The translations under genes and the position numbers were made by a program. DNA of 64,000 nucleotides from Schistocephalus solidus. Lineage: Eukaryota > Platyhelminthes > Cestoda > Diphyllobothriidea > Diphyllobothriidae. This document shows positions 1 to 11,140 of the stretch, in pieces. Under the pieces are notes generated by a model. The model ran no database searches and had not been told where the DNA came from. It worked only from the letters and a program-made list of their open reading frames with translations. How positions within the stretch are numbered: the stretch's first letter is position 1; every line of letters begins with the position of its first letter. The stretch spans positions 17,405-81,404 of the forward strand of contig WEDG01003466.1 of NCBI GenBank assembly GCA_017591395.1, given 5' to 3'.

Positions 1-118
1 CGTCATCGGCCAGCCAGGGTGCTGCAAACACCTGAGGCCCGAACTCATGAGCGTTTGGCTAGGAAAGAGTCCAACGCTATAACCATTGAGCCGCGAGTTC
101 CTTGTCCTATCGACTGCG
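1..118 (-). mobile_element. tRNA-headed hammerhead SINE, copy 1 (cut by window edge)
   Basis: Read on the minus strand, a tRNA-like head (box A-like GGCTCAATGG, box B-like GAGTTCGGGCC) is followed by the start of the family's ribozyme module, GCTGG then CCGATGA, which runs off the window at base 1. The 5' edge near 118 matches the AGGACAA start of the copy at 7208. The core differs from CTGATGA by one base (U4 to C), so this copy is probably inactive as a ribozyme. Confidence 0.6.
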
Positions 119-152
119 AGCCGATATATTAACAATGTTAGTGTCCACTGAA

Positions 153-352
153 CATCAGACATTGGAACACCCGAGGTTGGGTATGACTGGCTGATAACGG
201 CTAATAAACCGGAAATGGAAATTCCGGTCTCCTTTATCGTTGACGGCAATGCCCTTCTGTCTCATATAGAGGAAACGCTAGGCAGCTGCTGGTGGGGTTC
301 GGGATTGAATTCCGAGGTAGGACGGGACGAACGTGTTCTGTAACGCGATCTT
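153..352 (+). mobile_element. Hammerhead SINE, copy 2 (5' truncated)
   Basis: This copy lacks the tRNA head but keeps the linker (GGTTGGGTAT), the ribozyme module at 185-229 and the distal tail that ends GGGACGAAC...GTAACGCGAT near 350. The same tail follows the module near 3222 and 7490, so the full family unit is roughly 280-330 bp: tRNA head, hammerhead, unique tail. Confidence 0.65.
185..229 (+). ncRNA. Type I hammerhead ribozyme motif in SINE copy 2
   Basis: Stem I GACTGG (185-190) pairs with CCGGTC (224-229), including one U-G pair. The core is CTGATAA (191-197), where the consensus CTGATGA has G8 changed to A. Stem II is CGGCT (198-202) with AACCG (207-211) around loop AATA, one pair lost. 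GAAA lies at 212-215. Stem III is the very short A-T-G type hairpin (215-222) with T223 as the predicted H17. G8 is the general acid/base position in hammerheads, so this copy should not cleave well. Confidence 0.6.
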
Positions 353-1187
353 TGAGCGCTCCACTAACGAAGATGCGATTACGGACGTCGATGGCGTCAC
401 AAATGCGTCCAATAACTAATACAAGCCACCCGTTTTACGTTTAGTCTCCTCAAAGCAGATGGATAACCAGGTAGAATTACTGCGACCAGACGCGAACTGT
501 CAAGTTATGGTTAACTCAACGAGACCCCGGTCACACCGTCAGGTTCGATGAGGTCAAACTCCTCGAGATGGCCATTATCCCCCCCCCCCGATGGTAAAAC
601 CAACTTGCGTTGTATTAATTCCCACCCCAAGCATCGCATCCGATGTTAGGACTAAGAAAATACGACATTCCATGACGGAATGTGCAGTCTTATTTGTGAA
701 TGATACAAAATGGTTTACCCCTAGCCAGTAACCGAACCCACATCTACCGACTCCGGAAGAGTAGACTGGGTGACAAAAGTAAGATTTCAACTGTCAGTTG
801 AAACTGGGCTCCTGACCGCAGGGATTCCAGTGGGAAAGGCTACCCTGCGTGATTAGCCCCCCAGTGCGGCCATCCACGTCTAGAGGTGACTAACCTAGGC
901 CTGAACACAGCACAGAGCCCAGGTAATAGACGACGATTGGTCGACCCACTATCCAGTCGCTAACGTAGCGCATTTTACACGTCCACAGTCGAAGTTAACT
1001 ACTAACCATCTCTCCCTCCGTCAAAGTACACACCGACTACAGACCAGAAAGATCCAAAAATATTACATTAAGCATGCAAAATATTAGGGAAAAAGGACGT
1101 GGGTGACAGGTAAATGTGGGGTGGGGAGGCAGAGCCAGGTTTAAGCGACGCGCGGGGGAAGGGTGACTGCCAATGTCTGAGGGCGGG
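353..1187. other. No gene recognised
   Basis: This stretch is downstream of the last SDR exon. Apart from a run of 11 C at 579-589 I see no conserved protein, RNA or repeat in it. A canonical AATAAA for the SDR transcript was not obvious just past the stop codon. Confidence 0.4.
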
Positions 1188-1617
1188 TTAACCAAAACGC
1201 GGCGGCAACGGCACGGGCTCCGGATGGGTATCCAGCCGTAGCCAGCGTTCACTCAGTGCCCAGAGCAGGCTGCGCGCTTTCTGTCGCTGGGCCCCCTCCT
1301 CGGGACTCCAGGCAAGGCAGCGTTGGAGGTCCTGATAGACAGGCGCCCCCGCGACTGCTGACTGTGCGCCCGTTAACTCCACAGCGGGCGGTTCAGCCAC
1401 CACGCACATAAACTCTGTCGAGGCAATGCGCTTGGGCAGCACACGGGTGAGAAGGTGGCCAAGGTTGAGAAGACCCCGTCCAAAAGATCGAAAGACACGC
1501 GCGAATGCGCCTTGGTGAGACTGATGATCAATGATGTCTGGTGGAGAGGTTCGGTTGACTCCCGGGTCCGAGATCAGCACCGAGACACCGGAGTTGGCCA
1601 TTCTGGAGGCGAGTTCA
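1188..1617 (-). CDS. SDR family protein, last exon (exon 3)
   Basis: Residues 249-391 and stop of the SDR gene. The acceptor TTTTAG ends at 1618 and the exon opens with T, completing the GA left by exon 2 to give Asp, then Glu-Leu-Ala-Ser-Arg-Met. This continues the retinol-dehydrogenase-type helix 'LF-x-ELA-x-R' without a gap. The next strand reads SGVSVLISDPGV, matching the family's 'GV-x-V-x-x-x-x-PGV' after the active site. The C-terminal part keeps the family's 'G-x-Y...W-SPE...A..LW-x-LSE' pattern (GAPVYQDLQ, AWSPEEGAQ, LLWALSERW). The family assignment and splice join are well supported. Exon 2 lies 13.7 kb away, with mobile elements between. Confidence 0.85.
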
Positions 1618-2984
1618 CTAAAAGGCGAAATGAGACCATAGTGAAAACACTAGCAAGGAATCTAACATAATCAAACTGCCCCAACCCGAGGCGTCCCCGC
1701 TGTCACCGCCACTGAAGGCATTCGAAGTCATCAAGAGTTTTGGGGGTGTATTTGATCGGATTTGCATCGATAAATCGAGTGACGGTCCCTTCGGAAAGAT
1801 GGTTTAATTGTTTTGAGCGTATAAACACGAAAGATTGGCAGTCACATCAGTGGGCAGAGCGTTTAGATTTGCTGAAAAGTGCGGCCGACATACACGCAGG
1901 GGTATAAAACGCACTGAACGTGGTGAGTGACGTTGGCTTTCGTTTTGGGTACCCAGAGCGGCTGCTGGTGTTGCAAAGGCGACGTCCCAATCTGCACCGC
2001 GTGCCTTACTCCCTCTCCCCAGTCTTGAGAGCTTATAAAAATTGGCTGTCGCCGACCTGTCCCTACTGCGAGATAGGCAGATTCCGTTTGTGTAGATCCA
2101 ACATTAGGACATTGGATTACAGGCTGAAGCAAAGCGAGGGAAGAATTTACTGAAATAAGCAAATAAAGCGACAGTGCAGTACGAATGTGGCAAGTGAGAG
2201 TACCGAGGCTTTACCGTGCTTATATTTGACCCTTCCCATCATTTGTCGTTTTATTTCATCCCAAATAACTCTTAGAGAATATCAGCTATGTTCCATACAC
2301 TTTCATGGTTTACATGCTTTAGCCCGTACGTGTTGATTCCTGCTCCCATTCTGCTTCACCATCCACGTGAATGTAAGTTGGAACATGTTTCCTCAGCCCT
2401 CATTCCTATTACACAGTGACAGGTAGCAATAGCAAAGCTCCTCCCCCATTACGAAAGCTAATAAGACCAGTCCTCACTGGAAATGATGTCATACGCCCGT
2501 GATTTACGTTAATGTTCAACGAACAGATTCCGAGTTCAAGTTCACCCCCCCTCCCACAAACCTAGGGTGAAAGTACGACTCGCTGAAGAGGGTAGACGAG
2601 CCACAAACAGCCTTCCTTGTTTGGTCGGCACATTGCTGAGACCAGAATCCCACAAGAGTGAGATGAAAAAAACTCATAAAGATGGTTCCAGTCGAGAACA
2701 AGGGGTGAACTACTATGTTGGCGGTTTCTATTTTGTGTGTTTTTCCCAGACTGGTGTCCAAGGGACAGTTTTCAGGGGCGTACCCCTCTTCACCTCGGTT
2801 GGACGAACGGGCGAGGAAGTAATTCTAAAAGTAGAGTTGAGGTGACGGCAGCATGAAAGAACTCCAGTTTGGGGCTTGTGAGAAGCCAGTTAAAACTACT
2901 GGGATCCAATCGCGTACAGAAGAGCCTTAAAAGGGGCGACCCGGATGCGTACTTACAATTCCGTCAGTAGACACTGGCTCGGGA
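1618..2984. other. 3' part of SDR intron 2, nothing recognised
   Basis: Intron sequence adjacent to exon 3. Short open frames on both strands show no family motif. No SINE or LINE similarity was noticed before 2985. Confidence 0.4.
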
Positions 2985-3228
2985 TAGGGTATTGCTGGCA
3001 GGAGACGCCAACAAAGTTAGCAATCTAGGTTCGAATCCCAGATAATCCAAACTCGGGATTGAGCATGACTGGCTGACGACGGCTGATAAGCTAAAAATGG
3101 CTATTGTAGTTTATCTCGTCTGTTCCTGCATAAATGCGTGTCGATAGGTGACTTCCTACAGGACTCTAAAATTGGGTCCCAAGACACAACAGGACGAGCA
3201 AATCCCGTAACACGATTGAGTAACGCCC
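2985..3228 (+). mobile_element. Hammerhead SINE, copy 3
   Basis: Box B GGTTCGAATCCCAG (from about 3030) is followed by GATTGAGCATGACTGG and a decayed ribozyme: stem I 5' strand GACTGG (3067-3072), core CTGACGA (3073-3079), stem II CGGCT-GATA-AGCTA. The partner strand of stem I is lost. The distal tail (AGGACGAGC...GTAACACGATTG) is present to about 3225. Confidence 0.6.
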
Positions 3229-3261
3229 TTCCCAAGATACGGAATATTCCCAATCTCGCAA

Positions 3262-3425
3262 CTGACAGGAAAGGGGCCCAATGGTGAAGCGTAAAAGAAT
3301 GCGGGTTCGAATCCAAGTTTACCGGAACCTGAGATTGGGTATGCCTGACTGATCACGGTTAACAAGCCAGAAAGTACTATCCAAGTTTCCTTTATCTCCA
3401 TCGACAGTTCCCATCTGCATTACTG
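3262..3425 (+). mobile_element. Hammerhead SINE, copy 4
   Basis: Starts with the family 5' end CTGACAGGAA and a box A-like GGCCCAATGG, then box B GGGTTCGAATCC (about 3301-3312), GAGATTGGGTAT, and a decayed ribozyme (CTGATCA, CGGTT-AACA-AGCCA, GAAA). Stem I no longer pairs. It lies directly behind copy 3 in the same orientation. Confidence 0.6.
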
Positions 3426-3584
3426 TCGAATTCTGTTTCGGTGTCCTCGTCAACAATAGGCAGAGAAGACCGAATGACTAAAGTCCATGTGCTATAAAGA
3501 TGTCAGACAGGCTGCAGTTGGGTCCAACTGCAGAAAAAATAGAGGGTGGGACTATGCGACGAGAAAATATGATGAACTACACAG

Positions 3585-4400
3585 TATGACACTACTTGCT
3601 ACGGCTGCGATCATGCCGGATCAACCCAGCCTCAACGATGTCGCTTACCGTACCTCTCCATGTCTGGCGATACACGACAGCAGATCTGAACAGGTTAACC
3701 CATTCTCTTCACCAGCGACGGAGACCGAACACTGAAGGTCCTAGAACCACTTGCATGCCTTGACAAACTGTGTCGAACTAGGTTTTGAGCTGACCCACTC
3801 TTCTATTCCCCGAAGTAGATAAAGGTGCCGAATAGAGGGCATTAATACTGAGCTCGTGAGGTGGACGACGAAAAAGGTGCCTAACTACCCCAGTCTTCTT
3901 TCTTGGATGACCTGGAACATCCTAGCGATGTTGTCGCAGTGAATGAGAACTGTCTCATTTGAGGCGATGGTTCGGAAGCAGTGGTGGTGAGACTCGAATT
4001 TTCACTCATCTCCCACGACACAGCCCAGCATTCACAACCGTCGTGGCGATGGATACATCGCATTGGATTTTGAGGCCTTTTCTAAGGCAGGAGAAAATCC
4101 GGCAAACAGCACTGATTTAGGAGACAATGTCGTCCTTACTCTGTACATTCGACAGCCGCCTCGCCTGGAGGTATTTCAAACGGTCTACCTCTTCAGGCTG
4201 ATAACAATTGATCCCGAGAGGACCCTTCTCCTGGTCAGGGATTCATAGTGAAAACACTTTGACCTTTATGGATAAACCAACCTATGTGGCGACTTAATTC
4301 ACCCGCGACACTACGGACTGCAGACGAACATGGGAATACGAATATCTGAATATCTTATCAGGACAGACTAAAACACGCCGACTCGGGAAAAAAAGTACCG
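3585..4400 (-). mobile_element. Old 5'-truncated RTE-like LINE fragment
   Basis: Minus-strand copy of the 3' third of the LINE at 20.8-23.9 kb. Recognisable pieces are the counterpart of 'GCECWA' (HDGCECWAVSWEM, near 4030), of 'SNETV...CENI', of 'KTWLDTVRQDMEVVLG' (near 3780) and the 3' end ATGATCGCAGCCGTAGCAAGT (3590-3612). Upstream similarity (TTTATGGATAA, CACCCGCGA) carries on to about 4330-4400 and then fades. Frameshifts and stops throughout show an old copy; it lies antisense inside SDR intron 2. Confidence 0.7.
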
Positions 4401-6007
4401 GAAACGGCGCTTGATTACGTCCAATAAAACCGTTAATTAACGCCCTTCACAACGTCACTTCCAGCCAAGAGCCTCCAATTAGCGTAAAAGATGATATAGC
4501 GCAAGTAGCACGATACAAAGCCTTAACCGACTTCCTCCTAAAAGCACAACAGTAGGTGACGAGGAAATAAACTAAGTCAACAGTGCTGGATAAGGAGATC
4601 TCCGTGAAAAATCTTGTGTATGGAGTTGAGCAGATGGAAGGAGCGAAAAGGCAGGAAGCCTCAGAAGTGTCTGAACCCTAACGGTGCTGCAGGCGGAGCG
4701 AAAGATCGACTTCGCAAACATAAAAATACTTGAAGACAAAACAGCAAATTATGCACCGAACACACGCACATACACACATCTGCAAGGCCTTCTCGCGGAT
4801 GAATAACAGTGAAAGTAGTGACAAACAAGCCGTCATATAAGAAAAGGGAGGTATTCCAATCAATTTAATCCCGTGGCATGCGATCCGTAAAGGGAGCATC
4901 ACGTGATGAGACGCCGTAGGTGGCGGGCGCCCCGTCTCTCTGCCGTCGCTAAATAAAATCGACGGAGGGTACACTCGTGTGATTTTAAGTGCGAGGACGA
5001 GGGCTGCGAAACGAAAAGCTCGACGCTGTTATCGTCGTCTCCGTGCGCACGCACAAGGCTCCGACATCATCATCATCACCAGGAGAGACGGCACCGAGGC
5101 AGAGACAAGTGCGCGATCGTGTGACGGACAGGCATGTATGCAAGTGTGACATCACGTGACTAGTCGGCTTGTAGACTAACGGACAGGCACGGCTGAAATG
5201 CGGGACACGCACAGCACTCGAAGGCCGGTAGCATGCGCGCACCTCAAGCAGTGTGAGACAAAACGGCAGTGAGCACAAGCTTTTAAAGCTTGTTTAAAGA
5301 CGACGCCCGCGAGAGGGGGTCAGCTTGCTGCCGGAAGGGATAGCTCAGGGCGGGAAGCCCAGTCACACTGACTGTGACGTGTGCTTTTGGTGGTTGACTC
5401 CACTTCCAACAGGAAAAATGAGAGGACGCAAAACCTGATAGGCAGAGGCAACTTTCTCCGCCGGCCTGAGCACGTGTTATACCGCGATAAGTTTCGGAGG
5501 TGTCTTCATCAGCCAGTCACTGAGTCAACGTAGGACTGTTGGTGGGTCAGTTATTAATGTAACACACCCTGTCCGCGCGGTAGCGCAAAAAATCAACCTG
5601 CCGTAGGCCCAGGGGGTAGACAGCTTCACTAAACGAGAGATCGCGCAAGATAAATGAATAGCCCTCTATGCTTTTTGTGCATCAGAATTCAGCAAAAACG
5701 CACGCATACAACAGCCTTGTTAGCGACCAGGATGCACTCCATTTCATGAATGACCAGATAAGCACGGTGGTAGGATGAATGAGCAAAGACAACAGACTAG
5801 TGATACACCGAGAGTCCCGGATTGTTTCCTATTCTAACGAACAGGTTACTTCTGTTAAATGTTAGGCAAAAAAGGCCCAAATGATTCGAGATTGAATTGC
5901 CGATCCCTGAGCAGGGGGGGGGGGTCTATCGCAGCAGTCCTGGCCCACGGAGTGGGGGCAAGAGAGTGTTCAAAGTTATATGAAAGTGGCGTTAACTGGT
6001 CTGATCT
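4401..6007. other. SDR intron 2, no gene recognised; small palindrome
   Basis: Includes a perfect 19-nt palindrome at 5275-5293 (ACAAGCTTT-T-AAAGCTTGT), a CAT repeat near 5063-5079, a run of 11 G at 5914-5924 and a fairly GC-rich part around 4900-5400. Two minus-strand open frames (4678-4974, 4985-5278) have no recognisable domain and biased composition. Confidence 0.4.
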
Positions 6008-6082
6008 GCTTTAGAGTTTGGGTACGACTGGCTTAAAACGGTAATAAGTCAAAACAACAGTTCCAATTTTTCCGGCTGTTAT
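6008..6082 (+). mobile_element. Hammerhead SINE, copy 5 (relic)
   Basis: Matches the family from GAGTTTGGGTACGACTGG through a decayed module (CTTAAAA, CGGTAATAAGTC, AAAACAACAGTTCC). Only the stem I 5' strand and part of stem II are readable. The preceding GATTCGAGATTGAATTGCC may be a worn head. Confidence 0.35.
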
Positions 6083-6279
6083 CCGTAACTGAAGAGAGAG
6101 AGAAGGATCCTTGGAAGCAGGTTGCAATGTTTCGGAATTGTCGAAGAGCAGGAAAGTTAACTCCTCACGAACGATGATGTCATCCCATGTGCCAAACAGC
6201 GTGGTGGGTGCAGGACGTTAAATTGCACACTCTCTCCTTCCACCTTGGTACAGTGGCAAAACAGACTCAGGAGGACCGG

Positions 6280-6366
6280 AAGCGGGATTGAGTGCAGTGA
6301 CTGGCGAAGCTAAGCAGCCCATAAAAGCGTGGTAACTGGATGTGCCCTGGTATGCGGTCATGTTCG
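6280..6366 (+). repeat. 5S rRNA-like fragment
   Basis: GAAGCTAAGCAG (about 6305-6316) equals the internal A-box core of eukaryotic 5S rRNA. The flanks also keep 5S-like order: GTGACTGGC before it (5S: TGATCTCGG), then TGGTAACTGGATG (5S: TGGTTAGTACTTGGATG) and CCTGGTATGCGGTCATG (5S: CCTGGGAATACCGGGTG). The match is diverged, so this is a pseudogene or the head of a 5S-derived SINE rather than a working gene. Confidence 0.4.
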
Positions 6367-6844
6367 CAGACAGAACAGAATACCTAGAGTCTGCGGTCGA
6401 CCGAAATAACTACTAACGAAATTCCCACTTTTCTAAATATTGTTATTTTTACTAAAACTCAAACTTTACTTAGACCTCTGGCCACGGACAACAGCCGAGT
6501 AACTGCGGTGTCCCAAAACGATAGTCGAGTCCTCCCTATTAGTCTTTAAATCATGTTGGTTCGAAGGTGCTGCCAAACTGTCAACCGTCTGCCCTCGAAG
6601 CGAATATTTTTATCTGATCACACGTCCCACAAACCTCCTGAGAAGTGCTAATTTTTCGAACTCTTTCCCCAAGGCGACACCGTCGTCAAGGTGGTAGGTT
6701 GAGAATTTGGAGGATGCCGGCGGCAGTTGACACTGCTCCAAAAACCGTTTTAAACTGACATTCAGCAAGAAATGCAGCTTAACTCAGGCGGACACAGGTT
6801 ACAGACAGATGTGCAACATCTGAGGCGCACTTTTTGCTTTATCA

Positions 6845-7035
6845 GTCTCATAAGGCGGTACTGACAAAGACAAAGGAGACCGGAATGGTCCTTTCAGGCT
6901 TAGTAGCTGTCATCAGCCAGTCATACCCAAGCCAAAGTGTGAAACACCTGGGACTTGAGCCCGGGATCTTTGGTCATTGAATCGGATGCCCTATTAATGA
7001 GCAACGGGCCCGTTGTCCTGTCGGTTGGGATCGGA
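6845..7035 (-). mobile_element. Hammerhead SINE, copy 6 (full head and ribozyme)
   Basis: On the minus strand: CGACAGGACAACGGGCCCG, box A-like TTGCTCATTAATAGG, the linker AATGACCAAAGATCCCGGG, box B-like GGCTCAAGTCCC, GGTGTTTCACA, CTTGGGTAT, then the ribozyme at 6922-6878 and GGTCTCCTTTGTC. Head and linker match the copy at 7208 closely, showing both belong to one family. Confidence 0.7.
6878..6922 (-). ncRNA. Type I hammerhead ribozyme, intact core (SINE copy 6)
   Basis: Stem I GACTGG (6922-6917) pairs fully with CCGGTC (6883-6878). The core CTGATGA (6916-6910) and GAAA (6895-6892) are unchanged. Stem II is weakened: CAGCT-ACTA-AGCCT keeps three of five pairs. Stem III is A-G-G / C-A-T around a two-base loop with one mismatch; predicted H17 is T6884. 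Of the copies here this has the best-preserved catalytic core, but helix II may be too weak for fast cleavage. Confidence 0.65.
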
Positions 7036-7207
7036 CATATTATTTATAGAAGATGGGTGCTCATCAATCAGGTTAGGCAACGTGCTTGTTCCGTTATATC
7101 TTAGAGGTCATTTTAGAAGCCTCGCAGGCAGTGGCATAGCGATTAATGGTATAGGCAGATAAGGTGGTACCCACAAATATCGGTGAGCATTCATCTACCA
7201 TCACTAA

Positions 7208-7495
7208 TATTTTTGATTACAGTCAACAGGACAACTAGCCCGTGGCTCATTGGTAGAGCACTTGACTCAATAACCAAAGATCCCGGGTTCGAATCCCAGT
7301 CGCTGCACACTTAGGATTGCGTATGCCTGACTGCTTAAGGCTAATATGCCCGGAATGGTCATTCCGGTCTCCCTAGTCGTTGTCTGCATAATCTTATCTG
7401 CTGACCACATTAGCCGCTATGCGACTGCCCGCGGGATTTTGTGTATGAACTTTAAGGCACAGCGGGACGAACACGTTACGTAACCTGATTGGCCA
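7208..7495 (+). mobile_element. Hammerhead SINE, copy 7 (longest copy)
   Basis: AACAGGACAACTAGCCCG and box A TGGCTCATTGG (about 7251-7261), AATAACCAAAGATCCCGG, box B GGTTCGAATCCCAG (7289-7302), GATTGCGTAT, a decayed module (CTGCTTA in place of CTGATGA, GGAATGGTCATT, CCGGTC), GTCTCCCTAGTCGTTGTCTG and the distal tail AGCGGGACGAACACGTTACG. The pol III boxes are well kept but the ribozyme is not. This copy defines the length of the unit, about 285 bp. Confidence 0.75.
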
Positions 7496-10400
7496 GTCTT
7501 TCTGACGCCAGCTGTTAAAACGTGAAGACTATGCACGCGATAAATAGAGACTCTAATGAATGCTAGGAGCAAAAGACGACCGTCGATGACCCGCACACCC
7601 AGTGTTCATTCCCCGTGACGGGAAAACGCAAACGACGCCAGATGGAATTGATTGTTATTGGTAAAAAAGGTGGAAAATTAAACCGGAGACGGAGAAGCAA
7701 CCTACGCCAGGGTCGATCTTGAACGTAAATTCACGCGCGCAAAGGGGCACAAAGGAACATATCATGCAGATGGGTTGGCTTACGGTGTGAACTACAGGCC
7801 ACGGCTTGTGTGCGAATGTGCGGTGAAAAAAAAACTCGTAAGAGCGCCATCGCATGCAAGCGAAGAGACGCAAAACGAAGGCAGCACACGCATCAGTGCA
7901 TTGACTGACGGTACGTGGAAGGCTTTACTGAACTTCACGGCTCCCCCCTGCCGGCCTTGGTCCCGCGGCCGGTTGAACTAGCTGAAAGTTAGTAGCGCTA
8001 TAAAGAGTTATTTCCCACCCAAGAACAGCAATCACAATTAACCGGTCTGATATTTTTTTCCTTTTCTCTTTTTCCTTGATCAGCCCTCCCCCTTCACCTT
8101 AGACATGACACTGTGTGCGGTCACAACAGACAAGGAATTAACAATTTCCGCGGCCTTAGTGTATTCCTTCAAGCACGTCTAGAGTCGCATGGTGGTCTTT
8201 CGGGAGTCGAAGTAGCCCGTTATAACTGATTATTTCCGTTCCCTTCAGACTAAGCCTGTGATTTGGGTGATGAGTGGAGGTCAACGACCTGTCGAGTCAG
8301 GAGATATGAAAAAGGTGTTTGAATACTTTCGTGAAATGGGCATGCTGAAAGTGGGGATAGACCGCGTGCTAGTTGTGCGGTGAGCAGGTCGTGTGAAGCA
8401 CGCGTAGACGGGTGTTGAGTTCTAACAGCCACTGTATCCAATCCCATCACCAAATACTTGAAAAGCTCTGACAGTCGACTGATGTGTAAGAGATGGCAGA
8501 GAGAATGAGGTCGACTCTGGGAACTGCATCCCTCCCCAAGGCACGTCAGCGAATTCTCGCACAAAATGACGAGGCGACTCGATCATGTTGAAACGGGTTG
8601 TTAATTGATAACACTGTGTATCGCTATCTAAGTTTTGCGTTCTCGAAGCCTCTGCCTGACTGCCTGTATTAAATTTGCCTCACAGGTTGCTTTGTCATTT
8701 GTCAGGGCAGTTTTGCCGGTCCCGTGTGAGTATACCAGGACGTCTAGTTGATTGCCAGACAGTGAAGCTTCTATGTTGCCCTTGCAGCGCCTTGCTGTCC
8801 TATTGACTAACGGTCACCTGTAGTGACGTCATCACAGAAGGCGCTCACGTGAACGCTCCTTCAGCCCTACGCCAGTTACCACCATGGCCCGAATCTCCAG
8901 AATCAGATCTTGCCTCCGAAGTGGTGGAGCTCCTGTACCTGATTCAGATGTATTTACCAAGCTTCTGTGGGGCAGAGAGGTGTTATCAAGATATCGGAAT
9001 GGCAATAACTACATCAAACCCGAGTGACAACGCAGAACGCTGAATCACATGGCGGGGATAGGTAAGTTTGTGCACTCTCTCCTCGGTGAGCTGCGCCAAT
9101 CCCAACGGTTACAGAAAACGGAGTACAACCTTGAACAAGCTACAAATACATAGATTTGCAAGCCAGACCCACTTGATTTTTTGGTTAACCGTTTCGTTGG
9201 ACGAAAGTAAGTACCTATTTGCCGTAAACAGGTGCCAGTTGAATTCGAACTTGGCCAATTTTATCTTTCACAGCTTGCCTGTGGAGATTTCGCAAGTAAA
9301 GCCAGGATCTGATGCGTGTTAATTCACTCCAGAAAATGAAGTTCAGTAAGGGGCGTTTACTGCCCATTGCTGCTGGCTGCATCAAAATGGTCGACAAAAT
9401 AGCAAAAAGTTACTTAGCCAGTCCAGTAAGCAGACTAGCAATTATTTTCTATCATAGTTATCCGGGAGATTACAAATACATTTGGCTCCAAATATTCATC
9501 CGTCAGTAATGCAGACGAACACAGCTACCGCATGAAGCAGTTGTGACTCTCGACTCATCTACCTCACTCCTTGTCAGAATCAGCATGCTCAAAATGTATG
9601 ACAAATCCAGAACCACTGAGGACAGTCCTACTAAAACCGAAGCTGACTTTAGGTGCAAAGTCGCTGGCAAAGCAAAGACACACCGACTAACTCCATCTAG
9701 ATTCGTCTGGCCCTCGAAGAGGTTGTTAGGGTTTGGCGGTTGTGCCCCGAATAGCGCGTCTCGGAGTCATAGATTAAAGTTGGGTGTTATGTGGGCTCAA
9801 AAGGGAATGATCAACTCGCGCAACCATACATTTGGTGCAGCTCTCAGTCTATGAACGTGACTATTTCTTCTAGTAGCCCCATTAAATGCACCTGTGGTTG
9901 ATTATCTCGATTGAAAATTTTAGCGATGCCCTTCCTCACTTCTGTGATGCAATCCATGTCGAAATAGCGGACACAAGGTGAAAACGAAAGACAGACCGTC
10001 TGATAATGTTGCGAGAAAGAGAGGAATATAGTCGGTCAAATGCGGTTAGAGAGGAGGCATCTTCTGCGAAGCTAGCGGCAGGCCCACGTCAACTGCTGAA
10101 TAGAACAAACGATTACACTATCCGCGGAGAGCAACTCCGTTGTTGCGGGGTGCACCCTGCTCCCAGCGGCGCATCGGACCAATAAGAAGCGAGCAGGCAT
10201 CGAAGTTAAGCGCGAAATACATGAGTCAGACAGGGTAGTCAACACCACCATCGTCGTGGCGACGACGCGATTGGCAACAATGTGGCCGTGTTGACAAAGT
10301 GACTCATTCATGAGGAAGTCCGCTTTGGCTCACCATGTCGCACGAGTCTAGTACAGCAAAAGATACCATGCTTTCGGGGTTGGTGGCGGCGTAAGAGGTC

Positions 10401-10714
10401 AGAGGGGGTACGTGACACCTGAGTAAATACGCATCTGTTCCTCACAGTTTATGACCTCCAGAATGTCGAATTATTTCCTGAGCACACAAGTCCCGTTCTC
10501 CGGAATCTATCCAGTCCAAGTTAAACATAAATAAATGGCCTCGGATCCTTGTGAAGGATAACGTTGCCAGTTAAAGAAAACCTTCGGACCTTACTGCAGG
10601 GATTAATATGCACGGTTCACTTGAGAAATTATATATGAGAGGAAAAGTTCATCTCGGAAACTGTGACTGTACTGCTCTGAATATTGAATACAGACCAGCT
10701 TTCGTAGGTGTAAG
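7496..10714. other. SDR intron 2, no gene recognised
   Basis: A strong pyrimidine tract followed by CAG (about 8047-8082) looks like a splice acceptor on the plus strand but no exon with a recognisable domain follows. Short frames at 7775-7981, 8250-8564, 8849-9043, 9068-9322, 9543-9854 and 10072-10311 carry no motif I know. Confidence 0.35.
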
Positions 10715-10800
10715 TAAGAGCGAGTGGCAGAAGGCTATTTTCGACTTATTTGCCGTCATAATTTAGCCATACCCAACCCCGGGTTTGCATAATCTGAAAT
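10715..10800 (-). mobile_element. Hammerhead SINE, copy 8 (relic)
   Basis: On the minus strand: GGGGTTGGGTATGG, a decayed core (TTATGA), CGGCAAATAAGTCG and AAAATAGCC. Linker and stem II are recognisable; the rest is lost. Confidence 0.45.
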
Positions 10801-10964
10801 TGAGACGTGGACTCTCTGGCCACAGAGGACTAAGTCTTGTTGGTTTTGATCGGGAATTTAAACCAGTCGCAGGAGGGTGTTCGCCAATCAGGCTGCAGAA
10901 TGTACTCAATCTACAACTCTTGCAGGCAGCCATGCAGCAATACCGACAAGGACAAGGGGGACTG

Positions 10965-11065
10965 GAATGAACAGTTAGGTCTCATTAGCTATCGCCAGCC
11001 AGCTATACCCGACACCGGGCCTGGCTGACTTGGAATTCGAACCCCGGTTATATGGTCATTTAGCA
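10965..11065 (-). mobile_element. Hammerhead SINE, copy 9
   Basis: On the minus strand: box B-like GGGGTTCGAATTCC, GGTGTCGGGTATAGCTGG, core CTGGCGA, a worn stem II, CTGTTCATTCCAGTC. Stem I is AGCTGG against CCAGTC, partly paired. It sits back to back with copy 10. Confidence 0.5.
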
Positions 11066-11140
11066 TGAACTGACAGGACAACAGGTCTGTGGCTCAATGT
11101 TAAAGCATTGGATTTAACAACGCTTGATGATTAAATAATC
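11066..11140 (+). mobile_element. Hammerhead SINE, copy 10 (head only)
   Basis: ACTGACAGGACAACAGGTCTG, box A-like TGGCTCAATGTTA and GCATTGGATTTAAC match the family head. The sequence leaves the family before box B, so this is a 3'-truncated or interrupted copy. Confidence 0.5.

Noticed and set aside
4678..5278. Two adjacent minus-strand open frames of 97-98 codons
   Set aside because: Biased composition, no domain, no splice or promoter support; inside the SDR intron.
5491..5525. Minus-strand GACTGG-CTGATGA ... GAAAC, hammerhead-like
   Set aside because: The ten bases between CTGATGA and GAAAC (AGACACCTCC) form no stem II, and no stem I partner follows. The shared GACTGGCTGATGA with the SINE module may be a relic but is not enough to call a ribozyme or SINE copy.
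579..5924. Runs of 11 C (579-589) and 11 G (5914-5924) as a paired structure
   Set aside because: Simple homopolymers 5.3 kb apart with unrelated flanks; more likely replication slippage or assembly-limited runs.
7277..7310. Box B GGTTCGAATCC as a functional tRNA gene
   Set aside because: No cloverleaf; the same head recurs in many copies followed by the ribozyme module, so it is a SINE.
9543..9854. 103-codon plus-strand frame in SDR intron 2
   Set aside because: No recognisable family and no supporting signals.
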